DNA of 64,000 nt from CAZSDU01 sp964605775 (GCA_964605775.1 CAZSDU010000004.1:1-64000), one strand, 5' to 3'; shown: positions 8,179 to 17,782, counted from the first letter of the stretch. Notes: a model not told the origin generated them from the letters alone. Numbers and translations are program-made.

Positions 8179-8742
8179 ATGAAGCAGGAAATTAATCGTT
8201 GCGTTGAAGTGCTGAAAGCCGGAGGGACAATATTGAATCCCACGGATACGGTTTGGGGAATCGGCTGTGATGCAACCAATGCAGATGCGGTGGAGAAAAT
8301 TTATTTTCTAAAAAAAAGAATGGAAAGTCGCAGTCTGATCATTCTATTGGATGTTGCAGAAAAAATACCGGATTATGCCGGAAACATCCCGGAAATTGCA
8401 TGGGATATTCTGAAAAGTGTTGATACTCCCCTTACCATCATTTATCCGAACGCTAAAAATCTGGCTAAAAATGTCATTGGAACAGATCGTTCCATCGCCA
8501 TCCGGATCGTGAAAAATGAATTCTGTCAAGCGCTGATCGCTGCTTTCGGGAAACCCATTGTATCCACCTCCGCAAACTTTTCAGGAGAGCGCACACCGCT
8601 TACTTTCAAAGACATACCGGCGGAAATAATTTCAAATGTGGATTATGTTGTCAAGCATTTTCGTGAAGAAATTCATTATATCAAACCCTCCCGTATCATT
8701 AAAATTGAAGAAAACGGGGAATTTAAAATCATCCGTAAATGA
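8179..8742 (+). CDS. L-threonylcarbamoyladenylate synthase family protein (TsaC/Sua5/YciO)
   Basis: 187 residues of the YrdC/Sua5 family, which makes threonylcarbamoyl-AMP for the tRNA modification t6A at position 37. Recognisable segments are GGTILNPTDTVWGIGCDA near the start, the KIYFLKKR basic helix, PLTIIYP near residue 92, the SIAIRI loop and the PIVSTSANFSG motif near residue 122. There is no C-terminal Sua5 domain. YciO-like paralogues share these motifs, so t6A function is likely but not certain. The stop overlaps the TonB receptor start by 4 bp (ATGA). Confidence 0.88.
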   Translation: MKQEINRCVEVLKAGGTILNPTDTVWGIGCDATNADAVEKIYFLKKRMESRSLIILLDVAEKIPDYAGNIPEIAWDILKSVDTPLTIIYPNAKNLAKNVIGTDRSIAIRIVKNEFCQALIAAFGKPIVSTSANFSGERTPLTFKDIPAEIISNVDYVVKHFREEIHYIKPSRIIKIEENGEFKIIRK

Positions 8743-11105
8743 GGATCATCATCATACTTTCAGGATTACTATTTCTCCTCTGCACCCAGGCTGTTTGGGC
8801 ACAAAAACATCCCGAAAAGGTGAAAAAGATGACTATCAGCGGTCTTGTATCCGATCAAGCCAATGGAGAAAGTCTGGTTGGTGCCACAATTTTCATTAAT
8901 GAGCTTAAAACAGGCACTGTTACGGATGTTTATGGGAATTATTCCATTTCACTTCCGGCTGGAATCTATACGTTATCTGTCTCCTACATCGGGTATTCCC
9001 CTGAGGAAAAGAAAATAGAACTCTTCCAGAACATGAAATGGAATATAGAGCTACAGGTCAGACAACACACCCTTAACGTTGTGGAAATTAAAAGTGAGAG
9101 AAGCGATGCCAATGTTGTCAGGCCGGAGATGAGCACCTTTAAAATGGACATTAAGACCATTCAGCGGATTCCCGCGCTATTCGGAGAAGTTGATGTGATC
9201 AAAGCCATCCAGATGTTACCGGGTGTTTCATCGGCCGGTGAAGGTTCAAGCGGATTCAGTGTCAGGGGTGGATCCCCGGATCAGAACTTGATCCTGCTGG
9301 ATGAAGCGACCGTTTACAATGCCTCCCACCTGATGGGATTTTTTTCCGTCTTTAATAATGATGCCATCAAGGATGTTAAACTTTACAAGGGAGATATCCC
9401 GGCGAGTTATGGGGGCAGGCTGGCTTCCGTTCTCGATATCCGCATGAACGAAGGGAATTCCAAGAAATTCGAAATCAATGGCGGCATTGGACTGATTGCC
9501 AGCAGACTTACAGTGGAAGGCCCGATTAAAAAGGACCGCAGCTCATTCATTTTGTCGGGAAGGAGGACTTATGCTGATATTTTCCTGCCCTTGTCATCCA
9601 ACAGAGCCCTTCGGAACAATCGTCTGTACTTCTATGATCTGAATGCCAAAATCAACTATCGCATAGATGATAACAACCAGATTTTCTTATCCGGATATTT
9701 TGGCCGGGATGTTTTTAAAAACGGGTTTGCAGGAATGAAGTGGGGCAATGAAACCGGAACTTTCCGATGGAACCACCTGTTTTCCAAAAAACTTTTCTCC
9801 AATTTTAGTTTGTTATATGCAAATTACCGCTATTTCCTCGGAACTCCCGCTGGTGAATCCTTCTCATTCGAGTGGACCTCCTTTCTTCGTGATCTTGGAT
9901 TAAAAGCAGATTTCAGTTATTATCTGAACACCAATAATTCAATAAAATTTGGCGCCAATGTGATCTATCATATGATTAACCCCGGCCATACCAGGGGAGT
10001 GGGTGATAAATCAGTAGCAACGGATGTCAAGGTTCCCGACAATTTCGCGGTGGAAACAGCCGTTTATGCCAGTAATGAACAACACCTGGGCAGTCATTTC
10101 ATTGCGAAATACGGATTGAGGTTATCCATGTTTCAGAATGTCGGAACTGCCACCCTATTTCATTATAATTCATCCTTTGTGGCCATTGACTCTACCGTTT
10201 ATAAAGCCGGTGTCCTCTACCATACCTATGCCGGTCTGGAACCACGTCTTGGTTTATTGTATGAATTCAATGAAAAATCCTCTCTTAAAGCCAGTTATGC
10301 CCGTACTTACCAGTATCTGCAGTTAGCTCAGAATTCCACCGTGGGAAACCCGCTGGATATATGGTTTCCGGCCAGTCCCAATATTAAACCCCAGATCGCG
10401 GATCAGATCGCCCTGGGATATTTCCGGAATTTCCGACATAACACCATCGAAATGTCTGTTGAGGTTTATTACAAATGGATGCAGAATGTGGTTGATTTCG
10501 TTGATTTTGCGCAGCTTTCGCTGAACAGCAAACTGGAAGGTCAGGTCAGGGCCGGCAAGGGCTGGTCTTATGGTATCGAATTTCTTCTTCGTTTGAATGA
10601 AGAAAAATTCAGTGGATGGATCAGTTATACTTATTCAAGATCATTCAGAAAAATCCCTTACCCCGAAATTAATAACGGGAATCCCTATCCTGCACCCTAT
10701 GATAAACCAAATAACATTTCCGTAGTGCTGAATTACAACATCAGTAAACGCTGGGCTGTCTCAGCCAACTGGATCTATGCCACAGGAGCACCGGTGACCT
10801 TTCCGACAGGCAGGGCGGAGATCGGTGGAAACATCATCCCGATTTACTCCGACAGGAATGCATACCGTTACCCGGATTATCATCGCCTCGACATTTCCGC
10901 TACTTTTTACAGTAAGCCAAAACCCGGAAGGAAATTCAACTGGGATCTGAACTTTTCGGTTTACAATGTCTATAACCGTCACAACACCTGGTCAATCAAT
11001 TTCGTTCAAGACAATGTCAACCCCAATCTCACCTCGGCAGAGAATGTTTACTTATTCGGGATCATCCCGTCTTTAACCTTTAACTTTCATTTCAACAATG
11101 AGTAA
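8739..11105 (+). CDS. TonB-dependent outer-membrane receptor with CarboxypepD_reg-like N-terminus
   Basis: 788 residues. A signal peptide (residues 1-21, cleavage after VWAQ) is followed by a carboxypeptidase-regulatory-like beta domain (about 31-115, ISGLVSDQANGESLVGATI). Next comes a plug domain (about 140-235) with the GEGSSGFSVRGGSPDQNLILLD segment and VYNASHLMGFFSVFN, then a 22-strand type barrel ending in an aromatic residue pattern (SLTFNFHFNNE). It is shorter than SusC receptors and has no SusD partner; instead a DUF4249 lipoprotein overlaps its end. Such pairs are widespread in the phylum and their ligands are unknown; iron complexes or small peptides are guesses. TonB-ExbBD is not in the window. 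Confidence 0.92.
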   Translation: MRIIIILSGLLFLLCTQAVWAQKHPEKVKKMTISGLVSDQANGESLVGATIFINELKTGTVTDVYGNYSISLPAGIYTLSVSYIGYSPEEKKIELFQNMKWNIELQVRQHTLNVVEIKSERSDANVVRPEMSTFKMDIKTIQRIPALFGEVDVIKAIQMLPGVSSAGEGSSGFSVRGGSPDQNLILLDEATVYNASHLMGFFSVFNNDAIKDVKLYKGDIPASYGGRLASVLDIRMNEGNSKKFEINGGIGLIASRLTVEGPIKKDRSSFILSGRRTYADIFLPLSSNRALRNNRLYFYDLNAKINYRIDDNNQIFLSGYFGRDVFKNGFAGMKWGNETGTFRWNHLFSKKLFSNFSLLYANYRYFLGTPAGESFSFEWTSFLRDLGLKADFSYYLNTNNSIKFGANVIYHMINPGHTRGVGDKSVATDVKVPDNFAVETAVYASNEQHLGSHFIAKYGLRLSMFQNVGTATLFHYNSSFVAIDSTVYKAGVLYHTYAGLEPRLGLLYEFNEKSSLKASYARTYQYLQLAQNSTVGNPLDIWFPASPNIKPQIADQIALGYFRNFRHNTIEMSVEVYYKWMQNVVDFVDFAQLSLNSKLEGQVRAGKGWSYGIEFLLRLNEEKFSGWISYTYSRSFRKIPYPEINNGNPYPAPYDKPNNISVVLNYNISKRWAVSANWIYATGAPVTFPTGRAEIGGNIIPIYSDRNAYRYPDYHRLDISATFYSKPKPGRKFNWDLNFSVYNVYNRHNTWSINFVQDNVNPNLTSAENVYLFGIIPSLTFNFHFNNE

Positions 11106-11943
11106 TAAAATTCCGCTTTTTCTTCTTATGATTTTGCTGGCCTTGGGCTGTACGGAAAAAATCAATGTCAGGCTTGATCAAACCTATACGCGGCTGATCG
11201 TTGACGGGAATATTGCTAATGAACCCGGGCCTTACCGGGTGAGGCTGACCAAATCAGCCGATTATTTCTTCAATGAACCCATGCCCCGGGTAACTAATGC
11301 CTTGTTGGTGATCAGTGATGGGAATGAAAACTATCCGCTTCATGAAACCTCAGATGGTGAAACTGGAGTTTATGAAACCGATTCTTTGTTCACCGGCCAA
11401 TTGAACAAAACCTATACTTTAAAAATCGAACTGGCTGAAGAAATTTCAGGGGAGTCGAATTTTCAAGCCAGTTGTTTGCTACGTCCTGTGACACATCTGG
11501 ATTCCATCCGGGCTGAGTTTCATCCGGACTGGGGCAAAGAAGGTTTCTGGACTGTGAAACTCTGGGCTCAGGAACCCGGGGATGAAGTCAATTACTACCT
11601 TTTTAACCTTTATCGTAACGGTATTCTGTTGACCGACACCCTGAACAAAAAAGTGATTTCTGATGATAAGTTCTACAATGGCAGTTACATGAACGGGGTG
11701 GATGTGATGTACATCAATAATGCCCATAAGTGGGAAACCATTTTCCCGGGTGACACCATCATGCTTCAGATGTCGGGAATCACAGAAGAATACTATAACT
11801 TCATTGACCAGGTCAGACAGTCAGGATTTAACATTCCCTTTTTCAGCGGGCCTCCCGCTAATGTGAAAGGAAATATCGACCAAGGCGGGATCGGCTTCTT
11901 TGCAGCCTACTCCAATACCTACGCCAAGGCTGTTGTCAGATAG
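11098..11943 (+). CDS. DUF4249 lipoprotein paired with TonB receptor
   Basis: 281 residues with a lipoprotein signal (ILLALGCTEK, Cys18). The mature part starts with the DUF4249 pattern: NVRLDQTYTRLIVDGNIANEPGPYRVRLTKSADY-like content, then VTNALLVISDGNENYPL and the YETDSLFTGQLNKTYTLKIEL beta segments, and a C-terminal GNIDQGGIGFFAAYS. It overlaps the receptor stop by 8 bp, so translation is coupled and the two products probably form one outer-membrane complex, as a lid or cargo-binding partner (inferred by analogy with SusCD). The protein is near the lower end of family length but looks complete. Confidence 0.85.
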   Translation: MSNKIPLFLLMILLALGCTEKINVRLDQTYTRLIVDGNIANEPGPYRVRLTKSADYFFNEPMPRVTNALLVISDGNENYPLHETSDGETGVYETDSLFTGQLNKTYTLKIELAEEISGESNFQASCLLRPVTHLDSIRAEFHPDWGKEGFWTVKLWAQEPGDEVNYYLFNLYRNGILLTDTLNKKVISDDKFYNGSYMNGVDVMYINNAHKWETIFPGDTIMLQMSGITEEYYNFIDQVRQSGFNIPFFSGPPANVKGNIDQGGIGFFAAYSNTYAKAVVR

Positions 11944-11954
11944 ATCACTGCAAA

Positions 11955-14066
11955 TTACCTCACCACGACCATTTTGCGGGTCATTTGTCCGGAATTTGTT
12001 TTCAGCGTATAGTAATAGATTCCAGCATTCAAGCCCTGAACGGAAATTTTCACCTGATGAACACCTGCCTGAAGATCATCATTCAGAATGGTTTTTAACA
12101 TTTTTCCTGTAATATCCATTAGTTGCAGGGAGACCTGGCTATTTACCTGGAGTTCAAAATGGATATTTGTCTCGGTGGTGCAAGGATTCGGATTGTTCTG
12201 GCTTAATCGCATGTGATCATGATCGGGTTTTTCTGTCAAACCAACCCCTTCCATAAACCAGTCATATGTTTTCTTGATGATGTCATTCCTGATTTCAGCG
12301 GTCTTCACCATTTCCAGTCCGATACCGAAATATGCCACCTTTGACTGATCTTTCATCGCGCGTACAGCGCCAATTTTTGTCAGGGTAGTATTGTAATAGA
12401 AGGTGGGAACAGCATCTTCCAGAGGGGTAATCTGATCCGGATACATATTGCCTCCGTTAACGTCATAAACCACGGATGTAGCCACTGCGCCATAGATGGG
12501 ATCACTGACGTTGGCTACAAACTTATTGTTGGTGGTATTCCCGTCATTCACATACGTCGCCTTGAAATAGTTGGTATATAAATCCTGGGTTTCCGGCGTT
12601 CCGTGACTGCCGTCATCCCCGCTCATGATATCCCATCCGATGTCCTGGCCTGCGGCCATTAAGTGTCCGCCGTTATCCACAAATCCCTTAACGGCCATGG
12701 CCTCAGGATCAGTGAAGGCGGGAAAAGTCCAGGCCACATTATAAAATAAAGCGATGATTTCGGTAAGTATACCCTGTTTTTTTGCCTCAACAAATAAGTT
12801 CGATTTCATGCTGGCATATTGATTTGAACCTGCAAAGTTCAATCCTGCAAGATAAACGCCCTCAAAGGAAGTGGCATTGTCGTCCCCTGCAGCATTCACC
12901 AGCAGCAAATTTACATTGGACATTACATAAATTGTAAAATATTTTTTTGGGGCATTGAGATGATTCAGTGATGTTAATTCGAAAGTAAACGCCTTAAAAC
13001 CAGCGCTGTCTCCCGGTGTTACATAAAATGCTAAAGGCAGGGGTGTCCCTTTTGTGATGTCCACTTCAGCGCTGTCAGTATAAGAAATACCATCAATGGT
13101 GAAAGCAGCGATCCAATCGGGAGGTGCATCCGAAACCAGTTTCACTTTAAATGGTTCTGTCCCTGCCAGATTACTGTTTACAGCCAGATCAAAATTCAGT
13201 TCTTCTGCAGGGTGTCCAAGCTTCATGGTACTGTCTGCCGTTGTGATGTCACCAATATAAAGGTTGGTTCCATTGATGGCTGTTACCACATCTCCTGACA
13301 GGATTTCCTGGTGGCCTTCAGCGACAAAAACAGAAATTTCACAATTTTCAACCACACAGGGAACACTGTTATAACTTTCGGGAATTACATAGTTGTATGT
13401 TCTTTCCACCAAGGTACCTGCCGTAGTGGTGGTCACTTCATCCCCCCATTGGCCTGTGATCAGGTAACGCAACATATGCATATGCTCATAGTTATTGCCA
13501 GCGCCTCCACCGGTTTGGGGACCAAAGACATGGTTCTGAGTCAGGGCAACGTTGATGTAATTCTTGGGTTCTGCACTGTTTGCAGTATAATACAACTCTA
13601 CATGAACCGTTATTTCGCGCGTTGTCGCATTATAGGATGTCTCGACTCCAACATTCACAGGAGAAGGTTGTTGAAGGATGATTTCAGAGCAAGGGGTCCA
13701 ATCACCCCGGTTCAGCGCTGTTTTGGATCCAGAGAAGATATGGCGGTTGACGGTACCTGATGGATATCCGCCAAGCCCGGTTTGGTTGGCCAAAGCATCG
13801 CCAAAAGGAGTTCTGTAGTCCGGTTCGCCGCTGTTGGGTACGGCATAGCCGCCCTGATGAATGGCAATCGCCAACGCTCTGCCCGGGTTATTTTCCAGTA
13901 TGGCAGCGGCAATGGCATGTCCCTGCGGACAATACTGACAGTGGATTCCTGTGTATTCCTCAAGAACCACATTTTTATTGGTTGGCTGGGTCGTCACCAG
14001 GGTCTGTGCCTGAGTGAATAAAAAACCAACAGAAAAGAAGGTCAAAATCGTAAAAAACTTTTTCAT
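11955..14066 (-). CDS. Omp28-related T9SS cargo protein with thioredoxin-like CxxC
   Basis: 703 residues. A signal peptide (1-20, cut after FTQAQ) leads into an Omp28-like domain with EEYTGIHCQYCPQGHAIA; the Cys43-x-x-Cys46 pair sits where a thioredoxin active site would be. The middle (about 270-390) is a beta-sandwich-like region, and residues about 390-590 form an alpha/beta region with DNGGHLMAAGQDIG and SDDGSHGTPE. The last 75 residues are a T9SS type A sorting domain (NNPNPCTTETNIHFEL start, GLNAGIYYYTLKT, MTRKMVVVR end). It should be exported across the outer membrane and anchored. It is convergent with the DUF4249 gene, 11 bp apart. A redox role is inferred from the CxxC only. Confidence 0.85.
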   Translation of the reverse strand: MKKFFTILTFFSVGFLFTQAQTLVTTQPTNKNVVLEEYTGIHCQYCPQGHAIAAAILENNPGRALAIAIHQGGYAVPNSGEPDYRTPFGDALANQTGLGGYPSGTVNRHIFSGSKTALNRGDWTPCSEIILQQPSPVNVGVETSYNATTREITVHVELYYTANSAEPKNYINVALTQNHVFGPQTGGGAGNNYEHMHMLRYLITGQWGDEVTTTTAGTLVERTYNYVIPESYNSVPCVVENCEISVFVAEGHQEILSGDVVTAINGTNLYIGDITTADSTMKLGHPAEELNFDLAVNSNLAGTEPFKVKLVSDAPPDWIAAFTIDGISYTDSAEVDITKGTPLPLAFYVTPGDSAGFKAFTFELTSLNHLNAPKKYFTIYVMSNVNLLLVNAAGDDNATSFEGVYLAGLNFAGSNQYASMKSNLFVEAKKQGILTEIIALFYNVAWTFPAFTDPEAMAVKGFVDNGGHLMAAGQDIGWDIMSGDDGSHGTPETQDLYTNYFKATYVNDGNTTNNKFVANVSDPIYGAVATSVVYDVNGGNMYPDQITPLEDAVPTFYYNTTLTKIGAVRAMKDQSKVAYFGIGLEMVKTAEIRNDIIKKTYDWFMEGVGLTEKPDHDHMRLSQNNPNPCTTETNIHFELQVNSQVSLQLMDITGKMLKTILNDDLQAGVHQVKISVQGLNAGIYYYTLKTNSGQMTRKMVVVR

Positions 14067-14101
14067 TTGATTGTGGATTAATGTTATGGGTTGATACGAT
14101 A

Positions 14102-14109
14102 CAAATATA
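14102..14109 (-). promoter_or_regulatory. -7 box for the Omp28-type gene
   Basis: CAAATATA on plus reads TATATTTG on minus, 35 nt upstream of the ATG at 14066. Confidence 0.5.
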
Positions 14110-14176
14110 TAAATATTTTTTTATGATAGGGTTCACACATAACAAAAAAAAGCAATGTGATTTTAAGGTTTTTCTC

Positions 14177-14184
14177 TATCTTTG
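14177..14184 (+). promoter_or_regulatory. -7 box for purB
   Basis: TATCTTTG lies 27 nt upstream of the purB ATG at 14212. An in-frame TTG inside this box is rejected as the start. Confidence 0.6.
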
Positions 14185-14211
14185 TTCATCTCATGTTTTC
14201 AACATTGGACT

Positions 14212-15561
14212 ATGGAAAACGCCTTGAACAATATTTCACCGGTGGATGGCCGTTACCGCGAAGCAACCCTATCCCTCTCTGCTTTCTTTTCAGAAGCTGC
14301 CATCATCCGCTACCGTGTATTGGTGGAAGTTGAATATTTCATTGCCTTATGTAAAATTCCCCTTCCTCAGCTCCAGCAGTTTGATAAAAAATGTTTTCCG
14401 AAACTCCGAAAAATCTATCAGCACTTTAGTGAATCAGATGCCCTCAGGGTGAAGTCCATCGAAAAAGAAACCAACCACGATGTCAAAGCCATTGAGTATT
14501 TCTTAAAAGAAAAATTTGACGAACTGAAAATTGGAAATTACAGGGAGTTTATCCATTTCGGACTGACTTCCCAGGACATCAACAATACGGCTTTTCCACT
14601 TGCATTGAAGGATGCCACAGAGGACATCCTGAAACCATTGCTGGAGAATATCGTTTTTGCCCTTTTTGAAAAGAGCCGGGAGTGGGCACAGGTTCCCATG
14701 CTTGCGAGGACGCATGGACAGCCCGCTTCCCCAACAACAGTCGGTAAAGAATTTTTCGTTTTTGTGGAGCGGCTTACAAAACAAATGGCTCTTTTTGAAA
14801 CCATTCCTGTTTCAGCGAAATTCGGTGGGGCTACGGGTAATTTCAATGCCCATCATGTTGCCTATCCGGAAATCGACTGGAATCGTTTTGCTGATCAATT
14901 GGTGAATAAAAACCTGGGGCTTGAACGTTGTCAGACCACCACCCAGATCGAACATTATGATAACCTTGCTGCTTATTTCGATAACCTGAAAAGGATAAAT
15001 ACCATTCTGATTGATCTTAGCCGGGATATCTGGCAGTATATCTCAACGGAGTATTTTAAACAGAAAATAAGACATGGAGAAACCGGTTCATCTACCATGC
15101 CTCACAAAGTGAATCCAATCGATTTTGAAAATGCTGAAGGAAACCTGGGAATGGCCAATGCCATTGCGGAGTTTTTATCGGCAAAATTACCTGTTTCCCG
15201 CCTGCAACGCGACCTTACCGATTCCACGGTGATCAGGAATATCGGCTTACCTTTAGCCCATTCGATAATTGCTTATAAATCACTGATGAAGGGCCTCGAT
15301 AAACTGATCCTCAATGAAGAAAAATTAAACAGCGACCTGAATGAAAACTGGGCCGTGATATCAGAAGCCATACAGACCATCCTCCGCAGGGAGAAGTATC
15401 CGAATCCCTATGAAGCCCTGAAAGATCTCACGCGGGGCAAAGGAGGTATCAATCAGAAAAAGATCCATGCATTTATTGACGGGCTGAAGGTTTCGAAAAA
15501 AGTCAAGGATGAACTTAAGCAGATCACCCCGCAGAATTACGTCGGCATCATTTCGTTCTGA
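14212..15561 (+). CDS. purB: Adenylosuccinate lyase
   Basis: 449 residues from the ATG at 14212. PurB splits succinyl-AICAR and adenylosuccinate in purine synthesis. The N-terminus NALNNISPVDGRY is typical of the E. coli-like subgroup; HDVKAIEYFLK, HFGLTSQDINNTA and ARTHGQPASPTTVGKEF follow, with the general-acid histidine in THGQPA. The signature loop GSSTMPHKVNPIDFENAEGN (catalytic serine) and RNIGLPLAHS complete the active site. The first plus-strand gene after the T9SS cargo, it has its own -7 box. Confidence 0.97.
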   Translation: MENALNNISPVDGRYREATLSLSAFFSEAAIIRYRVLVEVEYFIALCKIPLPQLQQFDKKCFPKLRKIYQHFSESDALRVKSIEKETNHDVKAIEYFLKEKFDELKIGNYREFIHFGLTSQDINNTAFPLALKDATEDILKPLLENIVFALFEKSREWAQVPMLARTHGQPASPTTVGKEFFVFVERLTKQMALFETIPVSAKFGGATGNFNAHHVAYPEIDWNRFADQLVNKNLGLERCQTTTQIEHYDNLAAYFDNLKRINTILIDLSRDIWQYISTEYFKQKIRHGETGSSTMPHKVNPIDFENAEGNLGMANAIAEFLSAKLPVSRLQRDLTDSTVIRNIGLPLAHSIIAYKSLMKGLDKLILNEEKLNSDLNENWAVISEAIQTILRREKYPNPYEALKDLTRGKGGINQKKIHAFIDGLKVSKKVKDELKQITPQNYVGIISF

Positions 15562-15601
15562 GCATATCAGCCAAGCAATGACAGCCCAATTAACCAATAC
15601 A

Positions 15602-15622
15602 TTCCTAATTCCTAACTCCTAA
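15602..15622. repeat. Short heptad array (TTCCTAA/CTCCTAA)
   Basis: Units TTCCTAA, TTCCTAA and CTCCTAA, followed by a decayed CTCTATA, lie immediately before the TTG start of the glycosyltransferase. It is short, but the 7-bp period matches the other arrays in this window. Confidence 0.6.
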
Positions 15623-15632
15623 CTCTATAAAG

Positions 15633-16502
15633 TTGTTTGTCAGCGGTTTCACCTTCGTCAGAAATGCCATCAAGTACGACTATCCCATTGTCGAATCCAT
15701 CCGGTCTATCCTGCCCCTATGCGATGAATTCATTGTTGCGGTCGGGCAATCGGAAGATGATACAAGAAGTCTTATCTCTTCCATTGGCTCAGATAAGATC
15801 AGAATCATCGATACGGTATGGGATGATTCGAAAAGGTCGGGAGGAAAGGTTCTCGCGGAGGAAACAAACAAGGCGCTGGATGGGATTTCTCCTGAAAGCA
15901 CCTGGGCTTTCTACCTTCAGGCCGACGAGCTCATTCACGAGAAATATCATGATTCTATTTATCATTCTATGGAAAAATATGCCATGGAGGTTGAAGTGGA
16001 AGGACTGCTTTTCGACTATCTGCATTTTTATGCTTCCTACGACTTCGTCGGCGATTCAAGGCGATGGTACCGCCGTGAAGTGAGAATTATCAAGAATGAC
16101 CGAAGTATCCGTTCCTATGCAGATGCCCAGGGCTTCCGTTTGGATGGCAGGAAACTCAGGGTAAAACCTTCAGGGGCTAAGGTCTATCACTACGGATGGG
16201 TAAAACCGCCGAAAGTCCAGCAAGATAAACATGAATTTTTCCATCGTTACTGGCACAATGATGATTGGATCGAAAAGAATATCCCAAAATCAAGGGAATT
16301 CGACTACTCAGAAATCGATTCTCTTGCAAGGTTCAAAGATTCTCATCCAGGGGTGATGCAGGAACGTGTCGGTCAGCAAAACTGGGCATTTACCCATGAT
16401 CCTTCTGTGAAAAAATTTTCATTGTCCTCGCGCTTTCTCCATTTTCTTGAAAACAAAACCGGATGGAGACCAGGAGAATATAAAAATTATACAGAAATTT
16501 GA
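15633..16502 (+). CDS. Family 2-like glycosyltransferase
   Basis: 289 residues with a TTG start at 15633; no ATG lies near the N-terminus and the fold begins directly (FVSGFTFVRNAIKYDYPIVE). The N-terminal half is a GT-A-like nucleotide-sugar domain: RSILPLCDEFIVAVGQSEDDT, then WAFYLQADELIHEKYH near residue 90, whose QADE takes the place of the DxD metal-binding motif. A second acidic/aromatic region follows (GDSRRWYRREVRIIKN), and the C-terminal part carries HYGWVKPP and HRYWHNDDW. The acceptor is unknown; a cell-surface glycan role is likely. It is a single gene between purB and the DUF5606 gene. Confidence 0.78.
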   Translation: MFVSGFTFVRNAIKYDYPIVESIRSILPLCDEFIVAVGQSEDDTRSLISSIGSDKIRIIDTVWDDSKRSGGKVLAEETNKALDGISPESTWAFYLQADELIHEKYHDSIYHSMEKYAMEVEVEGLLFDYLHFYASYDFVGDSRRWYRREVRIIKNDRSIRSYADAQGFRLDGRKLRVKPSGAKVYHYGWVKPPKVQQDKHEFFHRYWHNDDWIEKNIPKSREFDYSEIDSLARFKDSHPGVMQERVGQQNWAFTHDPSVKKFSLSSRFLHFLENKTGWRPGEYKNYTEI

Positions 16503-16516
16503 CAAAGCTTTTTTAT

Positions 16517-16524
16517 TAATTTTG
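16517..16524 (+). promoter_or_regulatory. -7 box for the DUF5606 gene
   Basis: TAATTTTG ends 17 nt before the ATG at 16542. Confidence 0.55.
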
Positions 16525-16541
16525 CTGTAAATTTAAAACTT

Positions 16542-17081
16542 ATGGATTTAAGTAAGATTTTATCGATTTCCGGAAAAAGCGGTTTGTTCAAAGTTGTATC
16601 CAATGTTAAAAATGCAGTCATCGTGGAATCCCTGCTCGATCATAAACGCTTCCCGGCTTTCGGACATGAAAAAATCAGTTCTCTGGAAGAGATCAGTGTT
16701 TTTACCCAGGGTGAAGACATGCCCCTGAAAGATGTGTTTAAAGCTTTTTTTACCAAACTCGAAGGCAAACCAGGCATTGATGCGAAGTCAGACAATACAG
16801 CCCTGAAAAAGTTTTTCGGAGAAATGATCCCTGATTTCGATCCTGAACGGGTATATATCTCCGATATAAAAAAAATCATCAGTTGGTATAACCTGCTTCT
16901 GGAGCATAAGCTGATTGATTTCACGGAAAAAGAAGAAGAGAAAAAGGAAGAAGAAGAAAAAAAGGAAGGAAAACCTGATGAACCACCCGTAAAAGAGAAA
17001 GCAAAAAAAGCACCAAAGAAAGCATCAAAGGGTGCTCCTGCCTCAAAAAAAGTAAAAAAAATATCACAAGATAAACCTTAA
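16542..17081 (+). CDS. DUF5606 protein with lysine-rich tail
   Basis: 179 residues. Residues 1-130 match the Bacteroidota family DUF5606, recognisable from the start MDLSKILSISGKSGLFKVVS and the VIVESLLDHKRFPAF segment. The remaining 50 residues are low-complexity acidic then lysine/alanine-rich (KAKKAPKKASKGAPASKK), resembling a nucleic-acid-binding or disordered tail. Cytoplasmic; function unknown. It has its own -7 box, and a short exported-protein gene follows 14 bp after the stop, so the two may share a transcript. Confidence 0.85.
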   Translation: MDLSKILSISGKSGLFKVVSNVKNAVIVESLLDHKRFPAFGHEKISSLEEISVFTQGEDMPLKDVFKAFFTKLEGKPGIDAKSDNTALKKFFGEMIPDFDPERVYISDIKKIISWYNLLLEHKLIDFTEKEEEKKEEEEKKEGKPDEPPVKEKAKKAPKKASKGAPASKKVKKISQDKP

Positions 17082-17095
17082 TAATCCTTCAGATC

Positions 17096-17770
17096 ATGAA
17101 AACAATCATCAAAAACAGCATTATATTGGTCGCCATTCTGGCTTTGAGTTTTAACGCCACAGCCGGTAAAAAAGTTGTAAGGTTCAGTTGTTCAGAGCCT
17201 GACGCTAAAATATTTGTGGACGGTAAATTGATGGGAACAGGCCAACTGGAAATTGTGATTCCTGCTTACGCTTGTGTGACGGTTAAAGTGCAAAAAACCG
17301 CCTTCCTGAACGGAATTATTGAATTTTGCAACAAACCCAATTTCACTCCACCTCCTAAGACCTACTATATGCAACTGGAGCGGGATGATGCTTACGATGC
17401 CTCTGAAGCAACGGATATTGCCAATCTTGATATCGAAATCAAGACCACTAAAAACGAAGTTGAAGCATGGAAGCTGCTAAGCCAGATCATCACTACATAT
17501 TTTGATGTGATTGAAGTCACCGACCGGGAAACCGGTTATCTTCGTACTGCCTGGACAGCCCAAACCTTTAAACAGCGGACAATACGCACCCGTATGATCG
17601 TCAAACTGGGTTCTACTGAGCCCCTGACCTATAAAATTAAACTGGTTAGCGAATATGCCAACGGCCCACAGACATCTGTAAAAAGCGATGAGCTGTTTAA
17701 AGATTGGGACAGGGTTCTTAGGAAATACAAGGAAGTCATTCATGAAGTACAGACACGCTTAGCCAATTAA
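17096..17770 (+). CDS. Exported protein of unknown function with PEGA-like segment
   Basis: 224 residues with a signal peptide (about 1-23, ILALSFNATAG). Residues about 30-65 read CSEPDAKIFVDGKLMGTGQLEIVIPAYACVTVKVQKT, similar to PEGA surface-type beta domains (VDGKxxGxG). The rest contains two predicted alpha/beta stretches (KNEVEAWKLLSQIITTYFDVIEVTD; TIRTRMIVKLGSTEPLTYKIKLVSE). I do not recognise the family. Probably periplasmic. It follows the DUF5606 gene closely and precedes pyrK by 12 bp, though pyrK has its own promoter box at the very end of this gene. Confidence 0.7.
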   Translation: MKTIIKNSIILVAILALSFNATAGKKVVRFSCSEPDAKIFVDGKLMGTGQLEIVIPAYACVTVKVQKTAFLNGIIEFCNKPNFTPPPKTYYMQLERDDAYDASEATDIANLDIEIKTTKNEVEAWKLLSQIITTYFDVIEVTDRETGYLRTAWTAQTFKQRTIRTRMIVKLGSTEPLTYKIKLVSEYANGPQTSVKSDELFKDWDRVLRKYKEVIHEVQTRLAN

Positions 17771-17771
17771 C

Positions 17772-17779
17772 TACATTTG
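17772..17779 (+). promoter_or_regulatory. -7 box for pyrK, 3 nt before ATG
   Basis: TACATTTG ends 3 nt before the ATG at 17783, predicting an essentially leaderless transcript. An in-frame TTG at the end of the box is rejected as the start. Confidence 0.5.
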
Positions 17780-17782
17780 TTC

